64,000 bases of DNA from positions 372,001 to 436,000 of the forward strand of contig JAJTTP010000027.1 in the NCBI GenBank assembly GCA_023313575.1, given 5' to 3'. Positions 33,420-45,582 of this stretch are shown in pieces (within the stretch, counting starts at the first letter, position 1; every line of letters starts with the position of its first letter). Source of the DNA: Eutypella sp. D-1. Lineage: Eukaryota; Ascomycota; Sordariomycetes; Xylariales; Diatrypaceae. A model generated the notes under the pieces. That model was not told where the DNA came from, searched no databases, and saw nothing but the letters and a program-made list of their open reading frames with translations. Both the position numbers and the translations under genes were made by a program.

Positions 33420-35187
33420 ATGAGGCAAAACGTTTGGGCCCGCGGGGTTGGCCTCGCCCATGCCATCTCGACGGTCGCGGCGGCCGAGTACGTCTGGCCG
33501 TGGAAGTACGACTGGCTCGAGGATGTGATGATGCTTCAGAGCGGCTACATCCGGTTTGGCTTCATAGATGGTAGGTGAACGCTCATAAAACGAGGCGAAA
33601 CAAAACCAGCGCTGACTTATTTCTCCCTAAAAAAGAGGTGAACCCGTGTTCGTTCGGAACGAACATCAAGGGCCGCCAGAACGCCGCCGAGTGGATCCGG
33701 ACGGCGTACCATGACATGTCGACACACGACGTCGCTACCGGGGAGGGCGGCCTAGACGCATCCATCATGTTTGAGCTGGACCGCGATGAGAACAAGGGCG
33801 ACGCGTTCAACAACACCTTCGGCTTCATGGGCAACTTCTACAACATCCGAGCGTCCGCGTCGGACCTCCTGGCCCTGTCCGTGATTGCCGCCTCGGATAT
33901 GTGTGGCGGCCCCAAGATGGCTTTCCGCGCCGGCCGGGTAGATGCCACCGAGGCCGGCCCCAAGGGCGTCCCGGAGCCTCAGCAGGACCTAGACACGCAC
34001 AAGAACATCTTCGCCAAGGCAGGCTTTAATACGAGTTAGTTACCCTACGCCCCTCAGTTTCAGCTTTCAGAATGTTGCGAACTCCTGCCTAACCCTACAT
34101 AACCATGCCAGGTGACATGATCGCGATGGTGGCGTGCGGGCATACCCTCGGGGGCGTCCACAACAGCGACTTCCCGGAGATCACGGGGGACACGACGGCG
34201 GACGAGGTCCACATGTTCGAAAAGGGCAACTCCAACGCCAACTTCGACAACGCGGTGGTGACAGAGTACCTGGACGGCTCGACGGTCAACCTGCTCGTGA
34301 CCGGCAGCAACGAAACCACCAACTCCGACGGGCGCATCTTCCAGGCCGACGGCAACGCGACGATGAAGGCCATGGCGGACCCGGAAGCCTTCCAGTCTCG
34401 GTGCGCGGACATCCTCGAGCGTATGATCGACACGGTGCCGTCGACGGTCGAGCTGACCGAGGTTCAACCGATAGAGGTCAAGCCGTATGTCGAGGAGCTG
34501 GCACTCACCACCAACGGGACGTTGCACTTCGAGGGCCGCATCCGGGTTCGCATCACCGGGGACTTCGAGGACGACCGCACCGTACACCTGACGTACGCGG
34601 ACCGCTCGGGCGCAAACGCGTCGCAGACCATCGAGGCGCGCCGCGCGACGCTCAAGGGCGGCACATCGTCCGGGCTCTTCCGCGAGCTGTTCGCCTGGCA
34701 TGAATTCGCCGTGGACCTCGACGCCGATGCCGGCATCAGCAAGTTCCACGTGCACCTGACGTCGCCGTCGACCGGCGCCGTCGAGGTCCGGGATAACGGC
34801 GGCCCCGGGTTCCCGCTCGACGACTCGGTGCTGTACCAGAAGGCGCAGTCGTGCGCCACGGGCCCGACAGGCGACGGTGGGTCCACCATGGACCTCACGG
34901 TGACGGCGGTGGTGCGCAAGGACAGGGCCGACGAGCCCGTCAACCTGGACCTCGCGCACGTCGTCGCCCGCCCGGGTATCATGCTCCCCGCGCTCGACGT
35001 CCGGCGGACCGCCTTTGAGAAGACCGACGCCGAGAAGGCGGGCTACGTCCTCTTCGAGGCGCGCACCCCCTTCGCCCTCACCACCACCCGGCACACGTTC
35101 GACATTGTCCTGGGCGAGGGTGATGCCCAAAGTAGCGTCGAGTTCCAGAATACCGGCCCCCTGACGGATAAGTGCGAGGCCTTATGA
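33420..35187 (+). CDS. Secreted class II-type fungal heme peroxidase
   Basis: Exons are 33420-33570, 33636-34034 and 34112-35187. Intron 1 (GTAGGT, CTGAC branch, AAG) and intron 2 (GTTAGT, CTAAC branch, CAG) are both phase 1, giving 541 residues. I chose the ATG at 33420; an in-frame ATG at 33390 would add ten residues. A weak signal peptide (VGLAHAISTVAAAE) precedes the mature start. RTAYHDM (72-78) carries the distal Arg72 and His76, and VACGHTLGG (190-198) the proximal His194. The peroxidase domain covers roughly 50-300. Residues from about 330 to the end form an extra beta-rich domain I do not recognise. Such ascomycete peroxidases are placed with the ligninase family but their substrates are largely unknown. 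Confidence 0.88.
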
Positions 35188-35531
35188 GGAATGCTAGAAA
35201 AGCATGTGGAGGGCGCATTGTGAAGGTTGGGGGCTGGATGGAATAGGAAAAGAGTCCCTCATAGATGACTTAATGAATTAGAAAGCATAATACAGCGGAA
35301 TGTAATCCCATCCTATCTTCTGTCACCAACCATTTGGATTTTCCCCTTTTGATGCGCCTCCAGACCGTTGTTCCTTCTAGAACTAAGAGGGACAACTCGA
35401 GCGATGCTTGACATACCTTCGCATCGCTGAGGGGAATCTTGTCAACCAAATGGGAAGCTTGCCCAGACCATGAACCCTAGCCTTGGCGTAAATCTCCTGC
35501 GACTTTGATAGCTTCGAAAAGAGAAGTACAT
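35188..35531. other. Convergent 3' intergenic region
   Basis: 344 bp between the peroxidase and GTPase stops. No gene or repeat is visible. Confidence 0.5.
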
Positions 35532-38500
35532 CTACCCCATAGCCGCAACACCCTCTACTAGGCTAATGTATCGGTCCTTGAAAGCCTGCGCCTGGTCCAC
35601 GAGCGCCTGTCGCTCCTCCATCCGCGCGTTGTGATCCTCGCCACGACCTGCGCCGTGTCTTATGCCGTCAGCATTCGACGGAGGGGCGGAGGTCAGATCG
35701 AAGTCGTTCTGGATAGCAGCCATGCTTTGTCTCAGAATCAATTGCAGTCTCTTTTTCGTCTCGTTGGCGGTACTGTTGGTGTTCTTCCTGATTGCCAGCG
35801 CCATGTTCGGGAAGAGCGTGCCATCGGTGATTCGGCCTTGCACGATCTGTTTCTGCCGCTTATCCATGCCAGGCCCTGGACATGGGTTAGTTGTCTGCCG
35901 GTCTGATATCCGCAACCACGGAGAAAGAGACTGGCCCAGCCATGAAGCTTTCTTATCTGATCCTGGGGGTCTAACTCACCACTCTGACTAGTTGCCGCCC
36001 TGTACGTAGGGATCATCTGCTCTAGTATGTATGAATTGTAGTTCGTCTCTGAGGCATTGCGGCGGATGAGCCTACATAGCAATGTCAGTTCTTCCATATC
36101 ACCTGCAGCTTGCCGTCACGGCTTGCTACGAGACTGACCGAATGTTACCTGCAAACCTTTCCTTCTCGAGTCTGACCGTGTAATCCAAACCTTGGATCCG
36201 GGAATCGATTCCTTCAACCAGGGGGCCAGATACGCTGACTGAAGCAGAGCCTAGATGGACGTGTTAACGAAACGATCATACCCACGTGCGCGATGATACT
36301 GACCTTCAACGTCATTTTTCAAATATCCAAGCCGGTTCTTTACAGTTTCCAGAAGAGTCTCAAACAAGGAGGAGACTTCATCTTCGACCAGGTCCCACTG
36401 GAATGCCAGCTCGGTGCGCATCTTCCATATGATCTTGGCGTTCCAGTCTTCTCTCGGGAGTCTCGGTGTCTCGTGAACGCCATTTCTATCGCACCATGCT
36501 TTGTATTGGTCTACCCAATAAGTTAAATAGATATAAGTAATTGTGTGAAATGATGGAATGCTTACTCCATCGCCACTGGAACCACGCCGTTAATTACCGT
36601 ACCACTTGAGACGATTTGGATCCATGCACTTACAAGAAGCCATCGTTGACCTTCGGCTGCGGCAGCCTTCTCCCACGCTGGGAATCTCTTCTCTTTGGCG
36701 GCGTCAGCACTATACTTCGTTTGATTCGTGCGGATGCTCACTCACCTATGAACTCTAGAATGTGTTCCACAATAGCATTCTTGAAGTCACTCGAGACTGT
36801 CGAAGCTCCGCTATGCAACTGCTGGGGGTTACCTAGCTGTTCTAGAGTCTGGCCGCGGATGACGACTAACCTCGTTTGAAATATCGGAGAGTGTGCGATA
36901 GACGCTTTGGTCAAGCGCAATCTCTTCCTGCTTCTGCGCAGCCTGGTTGGTATTGGCCCAGAGCTCCAAGGAGTTGACGAGGTTTGGCAACGTTGAACGT
37001 AGGAAATGCAGCGCTTCCTGGAACTGCGCCTCGGCCGTGACACTGTGGCAGAACCAGCGAAGTTGCGGGATGCCGCTGGCGTCTACGAGCTCGCGGTTCC
37101 CCTTCTTGGAGTACTTCTCGTATGTGGTATTCGAGACACAGAACACGTCTAGCTTTTCCCCTGGGGCCTTCGCAGCGTATGCCTCCTGTAGACCTTCCGT
37201 GACATGATCGTTTCGGGCCTTGATAAGCAGCCATTTCTGCCTAAATGACGATTAGCTTTACAGTCATGCCGCGTTGGTAGGGTCGGCGTTACCTTTGCTC
37301 AAGCTCCTTTTTGCGAACTTTGTCCTTCGATCGTTCGGCAGCCGCTATGTCCCTGTCGTACTGGTCCATGGTCTCCTGAGATATGCGCTTTTCGGGGCCG
37401 CAAAACTCTGTTCTCGCGGCTTTGAGGTTGATGTCCTTGATATTGTCAGCTAGAGTACACAGTTGGATGGAAAACAACGAATGATTACCTCGATCCTCGT
37501 GCAGACGACGCCCACGTTGAGCCCTTTTCCAGCAGATTCTTCCCACGCGATCGGAACGTGCCGGGACAGAACCTTGAACAGAGACGACTTCAAGGACTGG
37601 TCGGTTATGGCGCGAGCGATGTTCGCGACTATCAGGATATTATCGCACTTCATGAGATACTTCTCGGTGGCGCGCACTCTCGCTAGGTTGGTGTCTTGCA
37701 GACCTATAACGTGTGTTAGTCCCGAACCCCGGCGATGGAGTGACTGTAAGTTTTGGTACCTGGCAGGTCTGCGAGGATCAGTCCTGTTTTTAACACCTGC
37801 GCGTCGAGATAAATGCTACGACTGCCAGTTAGCAATCAACACCAACCCCTTACTTGACCGGTACGATCCCTCACCGGATAATCTTGGTAAACGGCCAGTA
37901 TCGATCCTGCATGAAAATGCTCGTCTTCTCCGAGCACTCCTCCGGTGTGGTCGCCGAAGACGTCCAAAACCCAGAGCTTCCGCCGTCCGGCCACGCTATG
38001 TCGTCCGTCCAAGAGATGAGCTGGTCCTGTATCCGTTCCAACGCACCCTCGGACATATCCTCGAGCATCTCCTTGCTGAACTGTCCCTCGTGCTTGAACG
38101 CAGCCTCGAGAACACACCACGCTTGCTCGGATTCCCTTACGAAGCGCGCATCATCGCCCGCATAAGCCTCATCCGATTGGGCTCCCGGAAGGAATACTTG
38201 TCTATAGTTCCACACGAGCTCCTTGATAGTGTCCGCAATCTCAGCCTTGGACAGATACTCCACGTTAATAGTGATGGGAGCCGTGTGGTCCGTCATCTTT
38301 TGCCTGTACTCCATGACGACGGAGGTACAAGCAGAGCCAATGTCACCCTGGGACCGTCAGCACGAAAAGAAAAGAAGATGAGAAAGAAATGAGTGGCAGC
38401 GGCAGTACTTACCGTCTTGGCGATATCGGGAACGTGGAGGAGCGAATTGATGAGACTGCTCTTTCCTGCACACTGTTAGTCCTTCGAGTCGACACGGTTA

Positions 38501-39030
38501 AGTTCCATTCTGCGCCAGAACATCTACGAACCTTCTCCGGAATCGCCGAGGACCGCAATAGTCCTCGTGTCCGAGCGGGTGAATTTGGTCAGGCTCTCAG
38601 CCTTATCTAAGAGCGCCTGAACCTCGGGGCTTCGCTCAACTGAGTCAGGCAGGTTCTGAATAGTGTCGGCTATTTCCTTGGCGATACCGAGACCGTTCTT
38701 CAGCGCCGTCTGAAAGGCGTCAGTAAAGAATGCATGCTCAGGCGGCTTCTCGTCGTCAATATTGTACGGTCCAGTATCAAGATTTGACCCAACAGCCCGA
38801 TATAGCCCGCCCGGTTCACGATTGGCAGATGGACCGTCTTGCAAACTGAGCCCGGCGAACTGGGCTTCAGGGGATGACATGCGGGAAGACTGGGGGGAAG
38901 ACAGTTGCCCCTGGGAACTAGGTAGACCTGCTCGGGCACCACGTGAGATTGTAGATGGCACCTCAAAATCTGGCGTAGCACGAGGCGAAGGATAAGAGTC
39001 CCCGTCATTATCAACGGGGAAAGAAGGCAT
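35532..39030 (-). CDS. Dynamin-like / SLIP-GC-like large GTPase, 14 exons
   Basis: Fourteen exons join in frame to 914 residues: 39030-38532, 38465-38413, 38347-37875, 37815-37760, 37703-37489, 37435-37293, 37240-36871, 36836-36746, 36692-36634, 36575-36566, 36510-36304, 36250-36149, 36102-35980, 35875-35532. The P-loop GDSGEGKSS (162-170) is split by intron 1, DLPG (358-361) is the G3 motif, and CTRIED (428-433) sits where G4 is expected. The N-terminal 120 residues are disordered. A helical stalk-like half with several basic or acidic coiled stretches follows the GTPase domain. Relatives are annotated as nuclear GTPase SLIP-GC-like or dynamin-family P-loop proteins in fungi, with no assigned function. 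The intron density is far above that of its neighbours. Exon 10 has only 10 nt and is the least certain part. Confidence 0.85.
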
Positions 39031-40072
39031 GATGGGTAGCTTATAAGGAGAGAAGAGAAGGAATTTTAGAGCTATAGAAGCTCTGGGTACTTAGGTAGAA
39101 TGAGAGATGATGGGGTGGGTGCTGGGCAAACGCAAATACCGATTGACATGTGTAGATCCGAAGAGGTACAGAGTTGGTAGGCACCTACCTGTAGGTAGGT
39201 AGGTACGGTAGGGACGATGCATTTAAACTTCGGGCATACATATCTACCTAAGGTAGGGTGAGAGGGAGGAAGACGATGTAACCCTGGAAATACTATCTGC
39301 CTAAGTCGGCTGCGTAGGTACTTAGGTACTTAGGTAAGTATGGAATATACCTAACTACATACCTAGGTACAGGCCATTTGTAGAAGTGTATATTTACCTA
39401 CCTACCTAGGTACCTACCTAGGTAGGTAGGTAAGTAGGCTGTAGGCAGAGATAGCTAACGCTCATCTTGCTTGTGAATACCTGCATATCTGCCTGGAAGG
39501 CTTGTTCAAGTGACAGGGCTATTCTCAGACCTGACTGAGTTGCAGCTAACAAAGAACTTGAATAGTCTCTAATTACTATCTACATAATCTACGATCGCAC
39601 CTAACTTGCGTTGACTAACTCCGGGTTCCACCTACTTTGTTGACCGGCTTTTGATTCATGTCTATCTATTTCCAGTAGAAATTGAAATTAGAAGAGACCT
39701 CGGGAAAGAAACCAATCTGTTGTTCAGAAGGATATAGAAATTGGGAGGAGAAGATGTTGGTATAGCCTCACTAATACGAAGTACATTGTACCTACCCCAA
39801 AGGCCTCGGGGCCACATTGAGTTGTGGGTCTTCCCGCTGTCACTGTTTCTAATCAGCCAATCCGATCCGGTAGAGCTAACCTGCAAGCTTTCAGAAGTCT
39901 CCACCATATCTGTCCGCACAAGTACCTACCTAAGGTAATTATCGTCGCTAGGTACGACGTCTAGATGCTACTGCAGTACCTATACGTATACCTGGCACCA
40001 AAACCTCCTTTTACAGTCAATGGAAATAAAGCACGACGTCTTCAGCATATTAAGACCCCGGCGCCCAGAGAA
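39031..40072. promoter_or_regulatory. Divergent promoter region packed with TACCTA/TAGGTA repeats
   Basis: About 1 kb between the GTPase start and the RFT1 start, transcribed away from each other. The middle part is dominated by direct and inverted TAGGTA units (see the repeat entry). Any core promoters must flank that block. An in-frame upstream ATG for RFT1 exists at 39965. Confidence 0.5.
39176..39440. repeat. Dense TACCTA/TAGGTA direct and inverted repeats
   Basis: At least a dozen TAGGTA/TACCTA hexamers occur here, including TAGGTAGGTAGGTA near 39193-39206 and the palindromic run around 39395-39432 (ACCTACCTAGGTACCTACCT followed by AGGTAGGTAGGTAAGTAGG). The latter can fold back on itself. 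The same element recurs across intergenic DNA of this window. Confidence 0.85.
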
Positions 40073-41997
40073 ATGGGAGACGAAAGGTCCCCCAGCAGCA
40101 ACCATGACCCACCCCAGGAGAAGAAACAGCAGCAGCAGCAGCGCGGGACGCAGGAGGGATCCTCCGCAGTCCGCGGCGCATCCCTGCTGATCGTATTGCA
40201 GGTGGCTTCACGCGCCGTGACATTCATCGCGAACCAGTTGCTCCTGCGCTTCCTGACCGCCCAGCTCCTCGGCGTCTCCACCCAGCTCGAGGTCTACTAC
40301 CTCTCCGTGCTGTTCTTCGCCCGCGAGAGCCTGCGCGTCGCCATCCAGCGCCAGGGCGACGGCAGCGGCAGTTCAGGCGCGGCGGCTAAAACGCACGACT
40401 CCCGCCATGCCAGCCAGTCCGTCGTCAATATCGCCCACCTCTCCCTCGGCCTGGGACTCCTCGCTGCCGCAGGCCTCGGCGCTATGTACATGCACTACGT
40501 AGACCCCGCGACGGCGGCCACGACGCCGTACCTGGGCACGGCGCTGCGCATCTACGGCGTCGCGGCGGTCATCGAACTGCTCTCCGAACCCGCCTTCGTC
40601 GTCCTCCAGCACCGTCTGCGCTTCGGCCCCCGCGCCGTCGCAGAGTCCGCTGCTACTCTGCTCCGCTGCCTGACCACCTTCTCTGTGGCGGCCTGGGCCC
40701 GCACCGCTGGTCTCGACCTCGGCGTCTTGCCCTTCGCGACTGGCCAGCTGGCCTATGGCCTCGGTCTGCTCGCCGTGTATCTCTGGTATGGTCTGGGATT
40801 GGCTTCGGCGGAGGGCTTCTCGCTGCTACCTCGACGGCGCGCTGGGTCGGCCTCTACTACCCCTGCTGCTGCGTCTAGTGGCGATCATGTGCTCGGCTAC
40901 TTTTACAAGCCGACGCTGCAGCTGGCCTCGAGCCTCACGGCCCAGTCCCTCGTCAAACACATCCTGACGCAGGGCGACACCTTCCTGGTCTCCATCCTCT
41001 CCGACCCGCAGTCCCAGGGCATCTATGCCCTCGCGAATAACTACGGCGGACTCCTCGCCCGTCTCGTCTTCCAGCCCGTCGAGGAGAGCAGTCGGAATTA
41101 CTTTAGCAAACTGCTCTCCACCACCACCACCACCAGTAGCGGAAGCAGTGAGAAGGGAAATTCCGACGACAACCCCCCCGATTCCGGAAACCCTACCCCA
41201 CACTCCATCACGACAGCCCGCGACAACCTCCGCGCCCTCCTGCGCTTCTACATCCTCCTCAGCATAATCATAATCTCCATCGGCCCCTTCGCCGCACCGC
41301 TCCTGATCCAAATCATCGCAGGCGCCCGCTGGTCCGCCACCGGCGCCGGCGCCGTCCTCGCCCGCTACTGCCTGTACATCCCCCTGCTCGCCATCAACGG
41401 CGTCGCCGAGGCCTTCGTCTCCTCCGTGGCCACGAAATCCCAAGTCCACGCCCAAAGCCTCTGGATGGCCCTCTTTAGCCTCGTCTTCGCCGTCGCGGGC
41501 TTCCTTGCTCTCCGCGTGATGCAGCTTGGCGCCGTCGGTCTCGTTTACGCGAATGCTGTCAATATGCTCTGTCGCATTGTCTGGAGCGCGCGGTTCATAC
41601 AGAGGTATTTTGGAGCACGCAGGGTCGTGTTCGATTGGGCCCACGTCTTGCCAAATGCTGCACCGCTGCATGTCGCTAGTACTGCTGTCCTCTGGGCTGC
41701 GCTCCATAGGCTCGGTATCGACGCCGGCGGTGCTGGTGCGGCTTCGCCCCGTGTGTTTAGGGATCTGGTTCTTGTTGCTGCGTGTGCTGTGCCGCATGTT
41801 GCTGTCATGTAAGTTCTTTCACGCATTCACTTTTAAGTGATCCCCGGAAACCTACGTGCAAGTCAACGAAATAAAGAAGCTGATTCTTTACCCTTTTTCT
41901 TTCCTCCCGCCAATCTAGCGCCTTTGGAGAAAGGAAATACCTGCTCGAGTGCTATCGCTCTATACTGGGAGGTCGGCGGAGCCGTGGCAGCGAATGA
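40073..41997 (+). CDS. RFT1: Rft1-family ER membrane protein (N-glycan lipid-linked oligosaccharide translocation)
   Basis: Exons are 40073-41808 and 41919-41997. The intron (GTAAGT, TAG) is phase 2 and moves the end from an early stop to IAFGERKYLLECYR, the usual Rft1 C-terminus, giving 604 residues. The chain is multi-spanning, with hydrophobic segments spread from residue 35 onward. SLLIVLQVASRAVTFIANQLLLRF (near 35-58) and LTQGDTFLVS, DPQSQGIYALANNYGGL, LVFQPVEESSRNYF are strongly conserved Rft1 stretches. Rft1 is essential for N-glycosylation and needed for the Man5GlcNAc2-PP-dolichol step at the ER; whether it is the flippase itself is disputed. Ser/Thr- and Gln-rich low-complexity segments occur at the N-terminus and near 355-385. 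It is convergent with DBP3, only 122 bp between stops. Confidence 0.94.
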
Positions 41998-42119
41998 GAC
42001 AGACGATGGTCTACGTCTAGTCTAGTCTAGTTCATATATATATACTAGCGTAGCAAGCAGCATTACCTAGACATCTATCTATCTATGGGGAATAAATCTT
42101 TTCTTCCTAGCCCCCATAT

Positions 42120-44079
42120 CTAGTCGAACTTGATCTTCGTCCCCTTCTGCGTCATGTCGACGTCCTTGAAGAACGCCCCGTACGTGCTGTGCGTCTTCTT
42201 CTTCACCGTCGTCCCGAACTTCAGCAGGTCCTCTGGCACCGGCTGCCCGGCCGCTTTGAGGATGTTGATTAGTCTACAACGAGGGGGTTGCTGGTTAGTT
42301 GTTTTGTTCTATATGATATATGCATGTGTGTGTTGTGAGATGGGACGCGACTTACTCTCCCGAATGCGACTTGTCGTGCTCGGTGAATAGCGTGATGGCC
42401 TGCCCCGTCTTGCCAGCCCGACCGGTTCGGCCGATCCGGTGAACGTAGTCCTCGATGGTAAGTGGGAACTGCAAAGACCAACTATTAGCACAAGTAAAAG
42501 ATTCCCATCTTGGGGCGAGGGAAATGCATGTACTCACGGTGCAATTGATAACCAGCTTGACCTCAGGGATATCCAGACCGCGCGCCGCGACATCGGTGGC
42601 GACGAGAACGGGCGTCTCGCCCCGCTTGAAGGCATCGAGACTCCGCGTGCGCTGCTCCTGCTTCAAATCCCCGTGGATCCCGGCAACCCGCAGACCGCCG
42701 CGCTGCCGCAGGAACGTCTCCACGCGCGTCGCCTCCTTCTTGTACAGGCAGAACACCAGCACGCGCTCGTTCCGCGGCTGCGCCTTGAGCAGCTGCAGAA
42801 GTCGCGTCTCCTTCGCCCGCGGGTCTACTACTTCGACCTGCTGCGAGATCCGCGTGTTCGCTTGCAGATCTCCGCTCGGGTTCCCGCCGATTTGGATTTT
42901 GACGGGCGAGATCATGAATGTCGACGCGAGCGCCTGCACGCTCTGCGGCCACGTCGCCGTGTACATCAGCGTCTGCCGGTCTTCCTTCCGCGGGCACGCC
43001 GACAGGATCTGCTTGATGTCGTCCTCAAACCCCTTGTCGAGCATGCGGTCCGCCTCGTCGAGCACGACGAAGCGCGCGTTGTCCAGCTTCACGGCGCCCT
43101 CTTCGAGGAAATCCTTAAGACGACCGGGCGTCGCGACGATGACGTCGGCTTTTCGCAGAAGCGTTCTCTGCTCGTCTTTAGGCGCGCCGCCGTACACGCA
43201 GACGGACTTTAGACCGACTAGTTCGCCGAGCGTGGATAACTGCTCGTTAGTCTGCATGGCTAGCTCGCGGGTAGGCGATACGACGACGGCGCGTATCCGG
43301 CCGCCGGCCTTCGTCTTGGGCATATCCAGCACGGCGGTGATAAGCGGCAGCCCGAAACCGAGGGTCTTGCCGGATCCGGTCTCGGCTACACCGACGATAT
43401 CGCGATGGGAGAGACCGAAGGGCCAGGAGGCGGCTTGGATGGGCGTCGGCGTCTTGAACGCTTTGAACGGGTTCTTGGGCGTTAGCGCCGTCGTCGGAAG
43501 CTGCGAGAACTGCATGATGGGCCGTAAGGGCTTGTCGGATAAGGGGTCGGTGACGCTGATTTCATTCGTGCTGAGGAACGTCGCGATCTCGGACTCTGGG
43601 ACGCTGCTCAGCGCGCTGGTCTGCTGGTACTGTGCTGGTGATGATGATGATGCCGGGGTATCGACACCATTGGCATTGGCCTTGCCATTGACTGTCCCGT
43701 TCGGCTCCTCGACTGGTACCTCCTCAAAGCCGACATCGCGCCGCTTATTCTTCTTCTTCTTGTCCTTCTTCTCCTTTTTGGACTTGCGCTCAGAAGTCTC
43801 ATCGCCCTCTCCTTCACCAGATGCTTCCCTGTCACGCTTCTTCTCTTTCTTTTCCTTCTTGTCTTTTTTGTCTTTCTTCGACTTCTTCTTCGCCTTCTCC
43901 TCCTCGGCAACATCTGAAGCAACTACCTCCTCAACCGGTTCCTCTGCAGCGACGACGGAATCGCCGCCATTCTGTACTACTTTGCTCTTCTTGTCCTTCT
44001 TGTCCTTTTTCTCCTTCTTGGACTTCTTCCGAGGGATCGTCGCCTCTACCTCGACATCTTCGAGGGTATGCTTCGACAT
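42120..44079 (-). CDS. DBP3: ATP-dependent DEAD-box RNA helicase Dbp3
   Basis: Exons are 44079-42538, 42468-42356 and 42273-42120 (602 residues). Intron 1 (GTGAGT, CAG) reads through without a stop, so an unspliced frame exists, but removing it restores [19 protein letters not shown]. Intron 2 (GTAAGT, TAG) is phase 2. Residues 15-115 are a lysine-rich KKxKK tail, as in yeast Dbp3, suited to nucleolar localisation and RNA binding. Helicase motifs are in order: ETGSGKT (233-239), PTRELA (269-274), TPGR (317-320), DEAD (341-344), TATW (motif III), ARGLDIPEV and HRIGRTGR. Dbp3 acts in 60S ribosome assembly and 27S pre-rRNA processing. The C-terminus [13 protein letters not shown] agrees with fungal Dbp3. 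Confidence 0.95.
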
Positions 44080-45582
44080 GGTTGGCTATAGTACTTCCTG
44101 CGAATTTCTACGTAAGATTAGGTATCCGAGGTATGGTATTTGCACTTGGAAAATGTTGGGCAAGTAGATATTCGGGCATCCGTCCGACTCGGTGCTGTTA
44201 GGAAAGTAGGAAAGTAGGGAAAGAAAAGAAAAAAAGTCCCGTCTTATCTTATCGATAAAACAGGACCCGACCTACAGTTATGTTATTGTATTGTCTCTGT
44301 ACCTCCGTACCTTTTCTTGCTTTTCTAATCCCATCCTAAGTGGGGCTGATGGTCCTGTGGCTAGACTATGTGGCTGCAGCTGTGTGGCTACCTACATACA
44401 TACCCCCGACGTAGTAATGTAGTACCATCCCCCGTCCCTCCAGGTACAATCAGGTACAATAGAGTTCTCTCTCGGATCGCCCACCGACATTGCAACCATT
44501 TTACGCGAAAGATTCATCTGCTTCTGGCACCGGATTACAGTCTGTGTCATGAGTTCTGCTTCCTTGCTTTTCAATGGCCGTTATCAATGCATGACTATAT
44601 GACTGGTGTCTCCCTACGGACACTACACGAAAGAAACAACAGTCACGAAAACACCTTTGGACACAGAGGCATGCAGTAAAGAATAAGGCAACGTCATGAT
44701 GACTTTATTTTATCTACCATGTAGGCAACTATCCAATATGTCAAGCCAGACTTTACCCCCTTTGTGTGTCACTAGGCCTGCGCAGTCTTACTCCCCAACC
44801 CCTCTCTGACTGGCGAAGACCGAGACGTCCGCTGAGGGGGAAGTTTGAGCAGAGATCTACTGCAGAGCATAATCGAGCTCACTATATCATATCACTCCGT
44901 GTTTACGGTTATTATCTCGAGTCATCACATACGAAATGATCTTTTTAATAAGAGAGAGTGAGAGATATATATATGTGTGTAGCTCATTTAGGGCGTGAAG
45001 AAATCAAGTGGAATTGGTCTGGTCTGTAGTGTACATACAGAGGAGGTAGGTATAGCTACAGTTTTCTTGCTTGAATTCCTTCACGATCTCCCCCTTAACC
45101 CGATACCCCCCTGTCTCTCTCCGCGATTCCCTCTTTTTGATTTGTAGCCCGAAACAAGAACAGAAAACCTTTCACAGCCGCGGACGAAAACGAGTGGTTG
45201 TCTTCTCCTTCTCGTCGAACCCGTAACGCAAACCCACAACCGAACGCGCTAAACTCCAGAACTGCACTAGATGATATATACACACAACGAGTCTCTTCGG
45301 TGCTTCTCACGTGGTAGTAAAGATGGGAGAGTACCAGCCAACCACCCTCTGACCTGATATCCCTCTTCCTCGTATGGCTATCATATACCTTACAAGGTTA
45401 AAAAAGAGCTTCAGGGGGCAGATGATTAGGTGGGGTATCGCAACATGGATAATGGCGTGCGAAGACACACAAAAAAGACCGTCAATCTTTCATAATATCG
45501 AACCGTCCATCAAAAGAAAAGAGAAAAACGGATCCGCGCGAGCCTGCCCTACACCTAAACGACTTGCTCGTGGTGTAGACGC
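44080..45582. other. 1.5-kb intergenic region, no gene recognised
   Basis: The right side of the DBP3 start, then DNA with short frames only. A GAGAGA/TATATA run lies at about 44951-44975. No RNA gene signature is seen. Confidence 0.5.

Noticed and set aside
34060..35130. 356-codon open frame antisense to the peroxidase
   Set aside because: Composition is Arg/Val/Gly-biased as expected for a shadow of a GC-rich exon; the plus-strand frame has the peroxidase motifs.
39176..39440. Palindromic TACCTAGGTA block as transposon terminal repeats
   Set aside because: No element body, transposase or target-site duplication lies between the copies; the same hexamers are scattered through the whole window.
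42455..44167. 570-codon open frame antisense to DBP3
   Set aside because: Phe/Ser-rich mirror of the lysine-rich helicase; no independent domain.
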